64,000 bases of DNA, from contig NZ_CM001441.1 in assembly GCF_000244895.1 (NCBI RefSeq), forward strand, positions 2,562,226-2,626,225, read 5' to 3'. Both the position numbers and the translations under genes were made by a program. Below, in pieces: positions 1-9,140 of the stretch. The first letter of the stretch is position 1, and each line of letters begins with the position of its first letter. This DNA comes from Desulfosporosinus youngiae DSM 17734 (lineage in GTDB: Bacteria; Bacillota; Desulfitobacteriia; Desulfitobacteriales; Desulfitobacteriaceae). A model generated the notes under the pieces. It saw only the letters and a program-made list of their open reading frames with translations. It was not told the origin of the DNA and ran no database searches.

Positions 1-479
1 TAAAACGGAATAGGATTCTCTTCAATGATAAATTTGAGAAACAAAACCGGAATGCCGATTATCTCAAGCAACCCGATGAATTTTTTTCTGATAGCCATTT
101 GTATTTTAAGGATGATGGTAACTCAGGGTTTGCGGACTATTCAGTCATAGGAGACGGATATCTTGAAGCCGGTTTTGCCCCGTATGCAGTTGCGATCCAT
201 ATCGTGTATTTTGCTGAAAATCAAGAACTGAGAGTAAGGCATTTTGTTTCTGATTCAAATGAAGATATAGCTAACCCTGCCAAAAAATTCTATGAAGCGG
301 TTTCCAAATTGGCAACCTGGTATAAGGCAGAACCTAAGTCGGTTGAATTAACATCAGGGCTAAAAACTTTGTTGGAACATTACGAAAATCAAACATATCC
401 GGGACTTGGAAGCGTAAAAAAACTGTCCTTGATGCATCATTTGGAGTTAATGGGAAAATACTTGAGCGAGGTTGGTTAA
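1..479 (+). CDS. sce7725-family protein, 5'-truncated by the window edge
   Basis: The frame is open from base 3 to a TAA at 477-479, so this is the C-terminal ~158 residues of a longer gene that begins outside the window. The visible part (RILFNDKF, FFSDSHLYFKDDG, YAVAIHIVYF, VRHFVSD) matches my memory of the C-terminal half of the sce7725 family. That family is of unknown biochemistry, about 300 residues long, and commonly found beside sce7726 or RES-type genes. An internal ATG at 99 is unlikely to be the real start because conserved residues lie upstream of it. The stop is followed one base later by the ATG of the RES gene, so the two form an operon. Family assignment is from recalled sequence pattern; no function is claimed. 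Confidence 0.65.
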   Translation, partial: KRNRILFNDKFEKQNRNADYLKQPDEFFSDSHLYFKDDGNSGFADYSVIGDGYLEAGFAPYAVAIHIVYFAENQELRVRHFVSDSNEDIANPAKKFYEAVSKLATWYKAEPKSVELTSGLKTLLEHYENQTYPGLGSVKKLSLMHHLELMGKYLSEVG

Positions 480-480
480 T

Positions 481-1566
481 ATGTATTGCTGTACCAACTG
501 CTTTAGGGATGCTGAAATCAAAGGGATTATTCAGGGCTATAATATAAGCGGCAATTGCAGCTTTTGTGGACAAAAGAATGCCTCTACATATCAAATCGGT
601 ACAGATACCAATTTGTCCGATTTATTTGATGAATTGCTGGATGCTTATACTACAGCGGCAAATCTGCCGGAGACTTTCCCAAAAGATAGTACAGACTTGC
701 TGAAAAACATTCTTTATTCTAAGTGGAATATTTTTAATGTTGCGCCGGAGTGCATTTATAGGTTGATTACAAGCATTTGCCATGAAAAATATAGTGAACA
801 GCCCGAGTTGTTTGATGCTCCTGTTGGGCTATGGCAGAGTCAAGACCAAGGGTATTTAAAGGATAATGGAATCATAAAAAATTTTGCCTGGGCTGATTTC
901 GTTGAGGTAATTAAACGCAAGAACCGATTTCATACGGATTATTTAAACAAAGATGTTTTGTACCAATTCATATACTGTGTAAGGAAGACCTATAAGGCTG
1001 GTACTACTTTTTATCGCGGGCGGATATGTCCGACAGGACAGGGTTTTTCAACAGATGATATGGGTCCCCCGCCGCCTCATTTAGCATCAGCCGGGAGGGC
1101 CAATTCCGAGGGAATCAGCATTCTTTATTTGGCAGATACCGTAAAAACAACTCTGCATGAGATTCGAGCGGGAGTTTACGATTATGTGACAATTGGGAGT
1201 TTTGAATTGCTAAAGGATATGGAAGTGATTAACCTGGCAGAGATTGATAAGATTAGTCCATTTATCGCTTCCAAATCCTACGGGATTGAGTTTACCCGTC
1301 ACGCTGTAAATATTGAACCATTAAAAATGATCAGCCAGGAGATCGCCAAGCCACTTAGGCGTCATGACAGTCTTTTAGACTATCTGCCGACCCAATATGT
1401 AAGCGATTACATAAAAAGCAAAGGGTTTGACGGTATTGAATATATTAGCACTATGTCCCCTGATGGAGTTAATCTGGCAGTTTTTGATTACAGTTTATTA
1501 AAGTGTACAAGTACGACCGTTTATGATGTAAAGGCTCTTAACTATTCATATGACAAAGTTAAATAG
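481..1566 (+). CDS. RES-domain protein with N-terminal zinc-ribbon/HEPN-RES region
   Basis: 361 residues from the ATG at 481. An in-frame TTG at 472 would overlap the upstream stop and has no better ribosome site. The N-terminus carries CxxC pairs (YCCTNCF about residues 2-7 and NCSFCGQ about 24-30), which look like a small zinc ribbon. This is followed by a helical region typical of the N-terminal domain found on RES proteins. The RES domain begins near FYRGR (about 178) and includes ASAGRANSEGISILYLA and LHEIRA. RES toxins of the Xre-RES (type II) systems degrade NAD+ by phosphorolysis. No Xre-type antitoxin is adjacent here; the partner is the sce7725 gene. NAD+ phosphorylase activity is therefore inferred from the family, and the pairing suggests a conflict or defence unit. 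Confidence 0.75.
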   Translation: MYCCTNCFRDAEIKGIIQGYNISGNCSFCGQKNASTYQIGTDTNLSDLFDELLDAYTTAANLPETFPKDSTDLLKNILYSKWNIFNVAPECIYRLITSICHEKYSEQPELFDAPVGLWQSQDQGYLKDNGIIKNFAWADFVEVIKRKNRFHTDYLNKDVLYQFIYCVRKTYKAGTTFYRGRICPTGQGFSTDDMGPPPPHLASAGRANSEGISILYLADTVKTTLHEIRAGVYDYVTIGSFELLKDMEVINLAEIDKISPFIASKSYGIEFTRHAVNIEPLKMISQEIAKPLRRHDSLLDYLPTQYVSDYIKSKGFDGIEYISTMSPDGVNLAVFDYSLLKCTSTTVYDVKALNYSYDKVK

Positions 1567-1575
1567 ACTTAGTTG

Positions 1576-1604
1576 CGCCGCAGTGAATTCTGTCGGCGTT
1601 TTTT
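1576..1604 (+). terminator. Rho-independent terminator after the RES gene
   Basis: CGCCGCAG pairs with CTGTCGGCG around a TGAATT loop with one bulged T, followed by six T residues. It sits 10 bases after the RES stop codon and closes the sce7725-RES operon. Confidence 0.75.
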
Positions 1605-1787
1605 GTCTGAAGAAAAGTGAAAATTGATTATATCTGGGTTTCAAAAAAAGAAATGCCGAAAAGATCTGAAATTTTTGTTTTTGTAAAGATCAATACAGGA
1701 AATTACAATTTTTAAAAGAAATATATCAAAAGGTTTCATTGTCCTTAAATCAGTTCATAGGCTAATGCAAAGGTTGGTGAAAATAGG

Positions 1788-4700
1788 ATGAGCCTTTTTA
1801 AAGACATTCTATCCGGAATCTCCGGTATCTTTTCCGGATCCCCGTATCGGATTATTCTCTCTGCAGAAGACAAGAAATTCTATCTAAATGCGTATAAAGG
1901 AGCCGGAGCGATACCCTTCGCTCAGCTGCTGAATAAATATCCGCAGTTAGGTGATCTAGCTGTATGGGTGAACTATGAGAAAGGACGCATAGTAATTCCT
2001 CTGGGAAACTTAGCCTATGTAAAAAAGGAATTGGCCCGCTTAATTTCGGAGGAGCAAAAAAATAAGCCTCAGATTGTAATACCCCAGGAAATTCAGCAGC
2101 TCAAGCCCGGAAAAATGCCGGCAGGATTTGAAATCCGGTATAGTTGGAACGGCTCGGAAAAAGCTATCCAACCCCAACTGAGGGGAGAATATTGGGGAGA
2201 AGGCACATATGTATCAGAAAACAGCTATTGGAACATGCCAGGCTTTACTGAAAACGATGACCTTTGGCTCAGAAAAAACAAAATCCAGGGCCAAGAAATC
2301 CTTGAATTTCTCCGCGCGATCCTTCCCCAATGGCAAAGGCGCAGTTTCCCGGTACAATCTGAAGTCGTCCTGGAAGCAGAACCTGCCTGCACTATTAAAA
2401 TCAACCGGGTCCTTATAGATTCCGTCACCTGTGAAGCTCTCTGGCGGGTAAATCCCGGGAGCATCGCTGAAATCCCTTCATTGGCAGGCTATATAATTGC
2501 AGGCTCTTCACTTTGCGAGGGATTTAATCCCGCCGGGCTTTCCTTGCAAATTCCGCTTCAGAGCGGGGAGTTTACCCTCAGGGGTGAAGAAATTGCTGTC
2601 TTTCAGCGGGAAATCCTACCTAAAATCAAAAAGTGGATCAAAGGCAACCTGGAGGAATTGTCTGACAGACACCGGGTGACGGAAAACAGAGGAGGGCTTA
2701 TTCTTTCCATCGCCAGAGGAGAAATGAATGGTATAGGCTATGCGGAGGCGATTCCTTATTTTGTGGAGGGAAATGAAAGAATTAAAGCGGAAGATCTCTC
2801 CAGGAAAATTCAACCGGATAAAAAATATATCCGCTTGGAGAGTGGCTGGTGTCCCGTGGAAAGTTTGAAACAGCTTGGGTTAGGGCCCATGGGGCGTTTA
2901 ATTGACGGAACAGCATTAAGCAATTACCTTAGGTTATCCGCCGCGGAAATTCTGCTGAGAGGTTCGGAGCGTTTTGATGGCCCCTGGCAGCGGCTTGAGT
3001 TTCCGGAGCTGAAATTGCCCGCCAATGCTGCACCGGGCAGGATTGCAGCTGAACATCTGAAGTTCCTGATCCAATGGGGGATTCCCGGAGGTTTTACCGG
3101 AGCTTTTGCCGATTATGAGATTACTCTGCTGGAAACTTTGACTGGTCTGTTCCGGGAATCCCCTAAAATCCGGGTGCTGGTGGTGGGAAAAAAGACTCTT
3201 TTCAGCCAAATGACGGAGCAATGGCAAGCCATTCTCTCCGCAAAATATGAAGGAAATAAGAAAGATCCGGAAATAAAAAGCAATGCAGCCGGATTGTATA
3301 TGGCGACTCCCAATGCCTTGGAAAATTACCCGGGGCTGAGCCGGGCTAAATGGGATCTGCTCATGATTCTGGAAGCCGATGCTTTGCTTAAGTCCAGCAC
3401 TTCAAAGCTATATAACAATCTCATCGCTTGTAAAGCGCGCCTGGTCCTCGGCCTGTTTAGCGGTACCGGGTTTTTCAAGCATCAGCAATCCTTGGAGGCC
3501 CTTTCAACTCTGTTTGGCATTCAGGATAGAGATACGGTTTGGAAGTATGGGGTTCGCAATCCTTATGAAGAGAGAGTAGCCTTGCCGCCGGCCTATCGAT
3601 TGCGGCAAAAGCCTGTAAGCGGCGGAAAAACACCAGGGGGACCGGCTGAATTTACCCTTCGGAATGATTCGCCGGGTAAGGCCCAGCCCATTCCCCTCAG
3701 GACTGAACAAAAGGTACAAGTAGCCACTGCTGAGGGCAACTTGGATTTCAGCTTCTCCATTGAAATCAGTACGTCTAATTCCTATACGGGCTATTATAAC
3801 GGAGAAAGTTTTCTCCAAGAAGCAAAGAAGCTCGTCGGACATGTGGAATCTAAAGCCAGGTTCATTCCCTTTATGTCCTATTGGCCGACGTACAGTTCCA
3901 TGAGCGCCGAACAGCAGAAGTGGTATTTTTACTGGCGGGGGCAGGTCAGAAAAGGACTTTATCCCGACACGGATCTTTCTTACATCTTTGTTCATGTCTA
4001 TGAACTGATTAATAATGTGGGAGTCTTAAGGCCTCAGGATGGATACCGGCAGTTGTTTGATCTATGGATCAACTACCGGGAGCGCTATCCGAAGCTGGAT
4101 CATTATTTGGTGGACTGGCTTATGGATTATGCGGTTATGTTTGGGTGCGACAGCGACCCTCTGCAAATCTATGAGCAACTCGACACCCGGAACGCGAATT
4201 CTGTTTACCTGGATACCATCCTGACTCGCTATAACAAGTCCGGAATCTATCGTTTTCCCCTGGAGTTAATTAACCGGCTTTCGGATTATAATCTTTTCCG
4301 CAGTAAATTCTACAATGAAAGCGGTCAAGCCCTTGTGGCGGAATATATCCCGAAAACTATTGAAAAAGTTAATGAGTTTCTGTTACAACAGCACCATTTA
4401 GGAATGCTGGATATGTTTCAACCCAGTCAAAGGGAGAAAATACAGCATGCACCTTTCCGCAGTGCGGTGCACTGCTATGATGCAGGCCGGCAGATTACCC
4501 TGGAGACGATTCCTTACACCAGGCACAAACCTTTACGGGAATTTCTTACCGCCGTGATCAAACACACTGAAAACAAGCTCAGAGAAGCGAAGGGATACAA
4601 CGGAAGGCTGCGGAGCTATGCACTTGAATCTGAAATCAGGATCTGGATCGATGATTTTCTGGCTTCCGAAATAGAAAGTCTGGAACCGGCAACCAAGTCC

Positions 4701-5465
4701 TCTCTTAAAATCGAGCTGGATCCGTCTAAAATAGACCAACTGCTCAAAGACTCCAATAAAGTACGGGATATGCTGATCATCCCTGAAATTGAGGTTCAAG
4801 CCGAAGACAAGGAGGAGCCCCGGCCCGGAAGAGAGAAGACTGTCGCCGGCAATTTAGAGAGGCCTCAGGGAACGCCGGTTCAATTGCTGACGGATTTGGA
4901 GCCTGTTCATCAATTGCTGGAGGAGCTTGATGACCGGCAATTAGGATTGCTCAGAGCCCTGGCAGAAAATCTGTGGGTATTAGAAGATTCAACATTATCC
5001 GGGTTGTTTCCTGATCTGTTGGTCGACTCGGTGGTTGACAATATCAATGAGCTGTCTCTTAACTATCTCGGCGACCTGCTCATTGCCGTTGAAGGCAGCC
5101 AGAAAATTGTTGCCGATGACTTCCGGGATGAACTGGACTATCTTTTACCCCGCCTGGAAGAGGCAAAGCCGCAGAAGCCGGAACATTCCAAGCCGGCGCA
5201 GGATCTTTCTGAGGAGTGGAAACGCTTCCGGATGAATATCTCCGCTTTTCAATACCGGGCTTTGAAGGCCTTCAGCCAGGAAGAGGACTTAATCGCCAGG
5301 ATCGATAAAATTGCCGGGGAGTCCCTGATGATGCCCGAAATTCTGATTGATTCCATCAATGAATTGGCCCTGGATAATCTTGGCGATATAATTATTAATG
5401 TAGAATCGTTTCCACCGGCAATCAATGAGGAATACAGGGATATGATTAAGAAAATTACAGCATAA
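1788..5465 (+). CDS. TerB_N domain protein with degenerate SNF2-like ATPase domain
   Basis: 1225 residues, first gene of a three-gene module (16 bases to the next). Residues about 415-560 (FLIQWGIPGGFTGAFADYE, RVLVVGKKTLFSQMTEQW, LMILEADALLK, LGLFSGTGFF) follow the layout of the SNF2 N-terminal helicase lobe. The Walker A lysine and the DEAD/DEAH acidic pair are missing, so it should not hydrolyse ATP. Residues about 690-830 (FMSYWPTYSSMSAEQQKWYFYWR, YIFVHVYELIN) match TerB_N. The C-terminus holds two related 80-residue repeats (LVDSVVDNINELSLNYLGDLLI and LIDSINELALDNLGDIII), which resemble a TerB_C-like tail. TerB_N proteins of this kind usually sit beside a DUF2791 ATPase and an Lhr-like helicase, as here. 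A scaffold or sensor role is inference. Ribosome site is a weak AAAGGTTGGTG. Confidence 0.75.
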   Translation: MSLFKDILSGISGIFSGSPYRIILSAEDKKFYLNAYKGAGAIPFAQLLNKYPQLGDLAVWVNYEKGRIVIPLGNLAYVKKELARLISEEQKNKPQIVIPQEIQQLKPGKMPAGFEIRYSWNGSEKAIQPQLRGEYWGEGTYVSENSYWNMPGFTENDDLWLRKNKIQGQEILEFLRAILPQWQRRSFPVQSEVVLEAEPACTIKINRVLIDSVTCEALWRVNPGSIAEIPSLAGYIIAGSSLCEGFNPAGLSLQIPLQSGEFTLRGEEIAVFQREILPKIKKWIKGNLEELSDRHRVTENRGGLILSIARGEMNGIGYAEAIPYFVEGNERIKAEDLSRKIQPDKKYIRLESGWCPVESLKQLGLGPMGRLIDGTALSNYLRLSAAEILLRGSERFDGPWQRLEFPELKLPANAAPGRIAAEHLKFLIQWGIPGGFTGAFADYEITLLETLTGLFRESPKIRVLVVGKKTLFSQMTEQWQAILSAKYEGNKKDPEIKSNAAGLYMATPNALENYPGLSRAKWDLLMILEADALLKSSTSKLYNNLIACKARLVLGLFSGTGFFKHQQSLEALSTLFGIQDRDTVWKYGVRNPYEERVALPPAYRLRQKPVSGGKTPGGPAEFTLRNDSPGKAQPIPLRTEQKVQVATAEGNLDFSFSIEISTSNSYTGYYNGESFLQEAKKLVGHVESKARFIPFMSYWPTYSSMSAEQQKWYFYWRGQVRKGLYPDTDLSYIFVHVYELINNVGVLRPQDGYRQLFDLWINYRERYPKLDHYLVDWLMDYAVMFGCDSDPLQIYEQLDTRNANSVYLDTILTRYNKSGIYRFPLELINRLSDYNLFRSKFYNESGQALVAEYIPKTIEKVNEFLLQQHHLGMLDMFQPSQREKIQHAPFRSAVHCYDAGRQITLETIPYTRHKPLREFLTAVIKHTENKLREAKGYNGRLRSYALESEIRIWIDDFLASEIESLEPATKSSLKIELDPSKIDQLLKDSNKVRDMLIIPEIEVQAEDKEEPRPGREKTVAGNLERPQGTPVQLLTDLEPVHQLLEELDDRQLGLLRALAENLWVLEDSTLSGLFPDLLVDSVVDNINELSLNYLGDLLIAVEGSQKIVADDFRDELDYLLPRLEEAKPQKPEHSKPAQDLSEEWKRFRMNISAFQYRALKAFSQEEDLIARIDKIAGESLMMPEILIDSINELALDNLGDIIINVESFPPAINEEYRDMIKKITA

Positions 5466-5481
5466 GATAGGCGGGAATGGA

Positions 5482-6813
5482 ATGAGTCAAATGAAAATAC
5501 CGAAAAGAATCAGCACCGCATTAATCCAGTCACTGTCGGCGGGAGTGGTTCCCAGGATCGGACTGGAGTATATAGCGGTGGGCAGAAAAGAAGAAATCGA
5601 ATCCCTTCTGTCTGACCTGGAAAATGTGGGGGAGGGGGGAGCCTCCTTCCGGTTTATTGTCGGAAGGTATGGCAGCGGCAAGAGTTTTCTCATGCAAACA
5701 CTCCGTAACTATGCCATGGAAAGGAATTATGTCGTTGCCGATGGGGATTTGTCACCGGAGCGCCGTTTCACGGGGACCAAAGGACAGGGGCTGGCTACTT
5801 ACCGGGAATTGATGACTAATTTATCGACTAAGACCAGACCCGACGGCGGCGCTTTGGCCTCAATCCTGGAAAAATGGATTGGGGGAATCCAGATGGAGGT
5901 TATGAAAGATACAGGGCTGCGTCCTCAGGCTAACGGTTTTGGCGAGGCGGTAGAGCTCAAGATCTTTGAGACTGTAAACCAGATGTCTGGCCTGGTCCAT
6001 GGCTTTGACTTCGCCAATGCGGTGACAGCTTATTGGAATGGTTACCGTCAGGTGGATGAGAGTAAAAAAGCAGCTGCTTTGCGCTGGCTGCGGGGGGAAT
6101 TTGCCACTAAGACCGAGGCTAAAGCTTTTCTGAATGTCCAGATGATTATTGATGACGAAAGCTGGTATGACTACATTAAATTGATGGCGTCTTTCGTGGT
6201 CCGGATAGGCTATAAAGGTTTGATTACGTTCCTTGATGAAGGAGTTAACCTCTACAAAATCAGCAATAGTATAGCCAGGCAAAGCAATTACGAAAAGCTA
6301 CTGACTATGTTCAACGATACCATGCAGGGCAAGGCCCAGCATCTGGGCATCCTTTTGGGCGGTACTCCTCAATTTGTGGAGGATCAGCGCAGGGGATTAT
6401 ACAGTTATGAGGCCTTGCGCTCCCGATTGGCGGAGAGCAGGTTCAGTCAGGGAGGGTTGCGGGATCTCTTTGGCCCGATTATCCGCTTACAGACCCTGAC
6501 TCATGAAGAAATATTTGTACTGCTTAAGCGTTTGGTTGAAGTCCATGGACAGCATTATGGCTATGAACCCCGCATCACGGAGCAGGATATGATGGCTTTC
6601 ATGCAGGAAGTGGCAGGACGGATGGGCGCCGACGAACTTTTAACACCAAGAGAGGTGGTCCGGGACTTTATCGGGATATTAAATATCCTGCTGCAGAATC
6701 CCCGGATATCTTGCAGTGAAGTTTTGTATGGGCCTGATTTTAAACTGAGAGCGGCCGATCAAGATCCGGAACAAATAGGCGTAGATGATGAATTTGCGGA
6801 ATTCAGCTTATGA
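5482..6813 (+). CDS. BrxD-like P-loop ATP-binding protein (DUF2791)
   Basis: 443 residues. Walker A GRYGSGKS at about 61-68 and a Walker B-like ITFLDEGVNL with D252-E253. The motifs RFIVGRYGSGKSFLMQTLRN, DGDLSPERRF and ILLGGTPQFVEDQRRGLYSYEALRSRL are characteristic of the BrxC/BrxD group (DUF2791) known from BREX/Pgl phage-defence loci. The length suits BrxD rather than the much longer BrxC/PglY. The stop overlaps the start of the following helicase by four bases (ATGA), which implies translational coupling. BrxD and the BrxHI helicase pair together in type 2 (Pgl) BREX; here they sit with a TerB_N protein instead of PglX/PglW. Role in defence is inference from family and company. Confidence 0.8.
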   Translation: MSQMKIPKRISTALIQSLSAGVVPRIGLEYIAVGRKEEIESLLSDLENVGEGGASFRFIVGRYGSGKSFLMQTLRNYAMERNYVVADGDLSPERRFTGTKGQGLATYRELMTNLSTKTRPDGGALASILEKWIGGIQMEVMKDTGLRPQANGFGEAVELKIFETVNQMSGLVHGFDFANAVTAYWNGYRQVDESKKAAALRWLRGEFATKTEAKAFLNVQMIIDDESWYDYIKLMASFVVRIGYKGLITFLDEGVNLYKISNSIARQSNYEKLLTMFNDTMQGKAQHLGILLGGTPQFVEDQRRGLYSYEALRSRLAESRFSQGGLRDLFGPIIRLQTLTHEEIFVLLKRLVEVHGQHYGYEPRITEQDMMAFMQEVAGRMGADELLTPREVVRDFIGILNILLQNPRISCSEVLYGPDFKLRAADQDPEQIGVDDEFAEFSL

Positions 6814-9077
6814 GCGGCAATCCATTTTACAGGCTGGCCCCTTTTATTCAGGAATACATCTATAATCATCAATGGACAGAACTGCGGGCCGTGCAGGTGG
6901 AAGCCTGCCAGGTTGTCTTTGAGTCGGACGCCCACTTGCTTTTGGCCGCCGGCACTGCCTCGGGAAAAACCGAAGCAGCCTTTTTGCCGGTGATTACCTT
7001 ACTCCATGAAAATCCGCCTTCAAGTATTGGCGCTCTCTATATCGGCCCTTTAAAGGCTTTGATTAACGATCAATTTGTGCGGCTCAGAGATCTGCTGGCA
7101 GAGGCGCATCTTCCGGCCTGGCATTGGCACGGGGATGTATCTCAAAGCCACAAAAACAAGATGTTGAAGAATCCCCGGGGGATCTTGCAGATTACCCCGG
7201 AATCCCTGGAGAGTATGCTCATCAACCGCAGTACGGATAGTTTGCGGCTCTTTGCCGATCTCCGCTTTATTGTTATTGATGAGGTCCATGCCTTTATGGG
7301 GACGGACAGGGGCGGCCAGATTCTCTGTCAGCTGGAGCGGCTGACGCGGATGATCGGTCATCAGCCCAGAAGAATCGGTCTTTCCGCAACCTTGGGTGAT
7401 TATGCCAAAGCTGAAAAGTGGCTGTCATCCGGGACGGAGAGGGCGGTAATCACTCCCATAGTTCAAGGGGGGCAGCAGAAAATTCGTCTGGCTGTGGAAC
7501 ACTTTTATCAGGATGACGAGGTTGAGGAAGAAAAGGAAGCCGCAAATCTGTACGGGCCGGAAGGGCAGCGGGAACACCGACCGGAACAACAATCCGATAA
7601 AGTTTCCAAGCAAGGGATTCCACCCTTTGACCAATATATTTTTGAGCAGAGCAAAAATAAGAAGTGTTTGATTTTTACCAATAACCGGGAGCAGGCAGAG
7701 TACACGGTGGCCACCTTGCGTCAGCTGGCTGAAAGTAAAAGGATGCCGGATGTCTACCATGTTCACCATGGCAGCATCTCGGCTCCTTTGCGAGAAGCGG
7801 CAGAAAAGGCAATGAAGGAATCGCCGGAACCTTGTGTTACGGCTGCCACCATTACTTTAGAATTAGGGATTGATCTGGGATATCTGGAACGAATTATTCA
7901 GTTGGAGACCCCTTTTTCCGTTTCCAGCTTCGTCCAGCGCTTAGGACGTTCAGGCCGCAGAGGTACTCCTTCGGAAATGTGGTTTGTTTGTAAGGAAGAT
8001 CAAGGGGCAAATGACCTGCTCCCTAACCGGATTCCCTGGTCACTGCTTCAAGCCATTGCTATTATTCAGCTGTATTTGGAAGAACGCTGGATTGAGCCGG
8101 TCAGTTCTAAGGATTATCCTTTTAGTCTTCTTTATCATCAAACCATGAGTACCCTGGCTGCTATGGGAGAATTGATACCGTCAGCACTGGCCCAAAGGGT
8201 GTTAACCTTGAGCCCTTTTAAGAACATTTCCAGTGAGGATTTCAGGCAGCTCTTACTTTACTTGATTGAAATTGATCATATTGAGCAAACGGAAGAACGG
8301 GGACTGCTGGTGGGTTTAACCGGGGAGCAAGTAGTGCGTAATTTTCGCTTCTATTCGGTATTTCCGGACAATGAAGAATTTGCAGTACGCGATGAATCCA
8401 AGGAAGTCGGCAGTATTCTGTCGCCGCCGCCTCAAGGGGAGCGTTTTGCTCTAGCCGGCCGGACCTGGGAGGTCACGGAGATTGATCTGAAACGCAAGAC
8501 CGTTTATGCCAAACAGGTCAAGGGCAAGGTCCGTACTGCCTGGAACGGCGGGGGAGGCTCTATTCATTCCAAGATCCTGCAGCGCATGAAGCGGGTCTTG
8601 GAGGAAGATATTACTTATGCATACCTTCAGCCCGGTGCGGTTAAGCGGTTATCTGAAGTGCGGGATTTAGCCCGGGAGACCGGGGTCTTGAAAACCAATA
8701 TTCTCCCCTTAGGAGGTAATAGCTACTGCCTGTTCCCTTGGCTGGGAACAGTCGCTTGTCGGACTCTGGAAAGGTGCCTGCGTTATGGGGGAGCAGAGAT
8801 GTTTGAAATAAGGAATGTGGGTGGCCTTTCACCCTATTTTATTACCTTCAGTACGAAGAGCGGGTCTGAGATTGACCTTAATTCCTTGCTTAAGAGGGTT
8901 ATAGCCGGCGCTTCTGACACAGAGCAGCTTATGCAAGAAGACGAAGCACCACAATTGGAGAAGTACGATGAGTTTATTCCTCCGCCTTTACTGAGGAAAG
9001 CATTCAGACATGATTATCTGGATTTGCAGGAAGTAAAATTTGCGTTGGACTTTGAAAAAACCGGTCAGATCGTTTAA
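6810..9077 (+). CDS. BrxHI/Lhr-like superfamily II DNA helicase
   Basis: 755 residues. Motif I AGTASGKTE at 47-55, motif II DEVH at 157-160, motif III SATL at 192-195 and motif VI QRLGRSGRRG at 376-385 define an Lhr/YprA-type SF2 helicase. All catalytic motifs are intact, unlike the SNF2-like domain two genes upstream. The length fits the shorter BrxHI proteins; the DUF1998 zinc region of YprA is not evident. It overlaps the BrxD-like gene by four bases. Expected to translocate on DNA with ATP hydrolysis as the motor of the module. The specific activity and target are not visible in the sequence. Confidence 0.85.
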   Translation: MSGNPFYRLAPFIQEYIYNHQWTELRAVQVEACQVVFESDAHLLLAAGTASGKTEAAFLPVITLLHENPPSSIGALYIGPLKALINDQFVRLRDLLAEAHLPAWHWHGDVSQSHKNKMLKNPRGILQITPESLESMLINRSTDSLRLFADLRFIVIDEVHAFMGTDRGGQILCQLERLTRMIGHQPRRIGLSATLGDYAKAEKWLSSGTERAVITPIVQGGQQKIRLAVEHFYQDDEVEEEKEAANLYGPEGQREHRPEQQSDKVSKQGIPPFDQYIFEQSKNKKCLIFTNNREQAEYTVATLRQLAESKRMPDVYHVHHGSISAPLREAAEKAMKESPEPCVTAATITLELGIDLGYLERIIQLETPFSVSSFVQRLGRSGRRGTPSEMWFVCKEDQGANDLLPNRIPWSLLQAIAIIQLYLEERWIEPVSSKDYPFSLLYHQTMSTLAAMGELIPSALAQRVLTLSPFKNISSEDFRQLLLYLIEIDHIEQTEERGLLVGLTGEQVVRNFRFYSVFPDNEEFAVRDESKEVGSILSPPPQGERFALAGRTWEVTEIDLKRKTVYAKQVKGKVRTAWNGGGGSIHSKILQRMKRVLEEDITYAYLQPGAVKRLSEVRDLARETGVLKTNILPLGGNSYCLFPWLGTVACRTLERCLRYGGAEMFEIRNVGGLSPYFITFSTKSGSEIDLNSLLKRVIAGASDTEQLMQEDEAPQLEKYDEFIPPPLLRKAFRHDYLDLQEVKFALDFEKTGQIV

Positions 9078-9140
9078 TAATAGTAAATTATTAAAAGCCG
9101 ATGGCTGAAAATACTTCAAAAGGAAAAAGGACATGAATCG

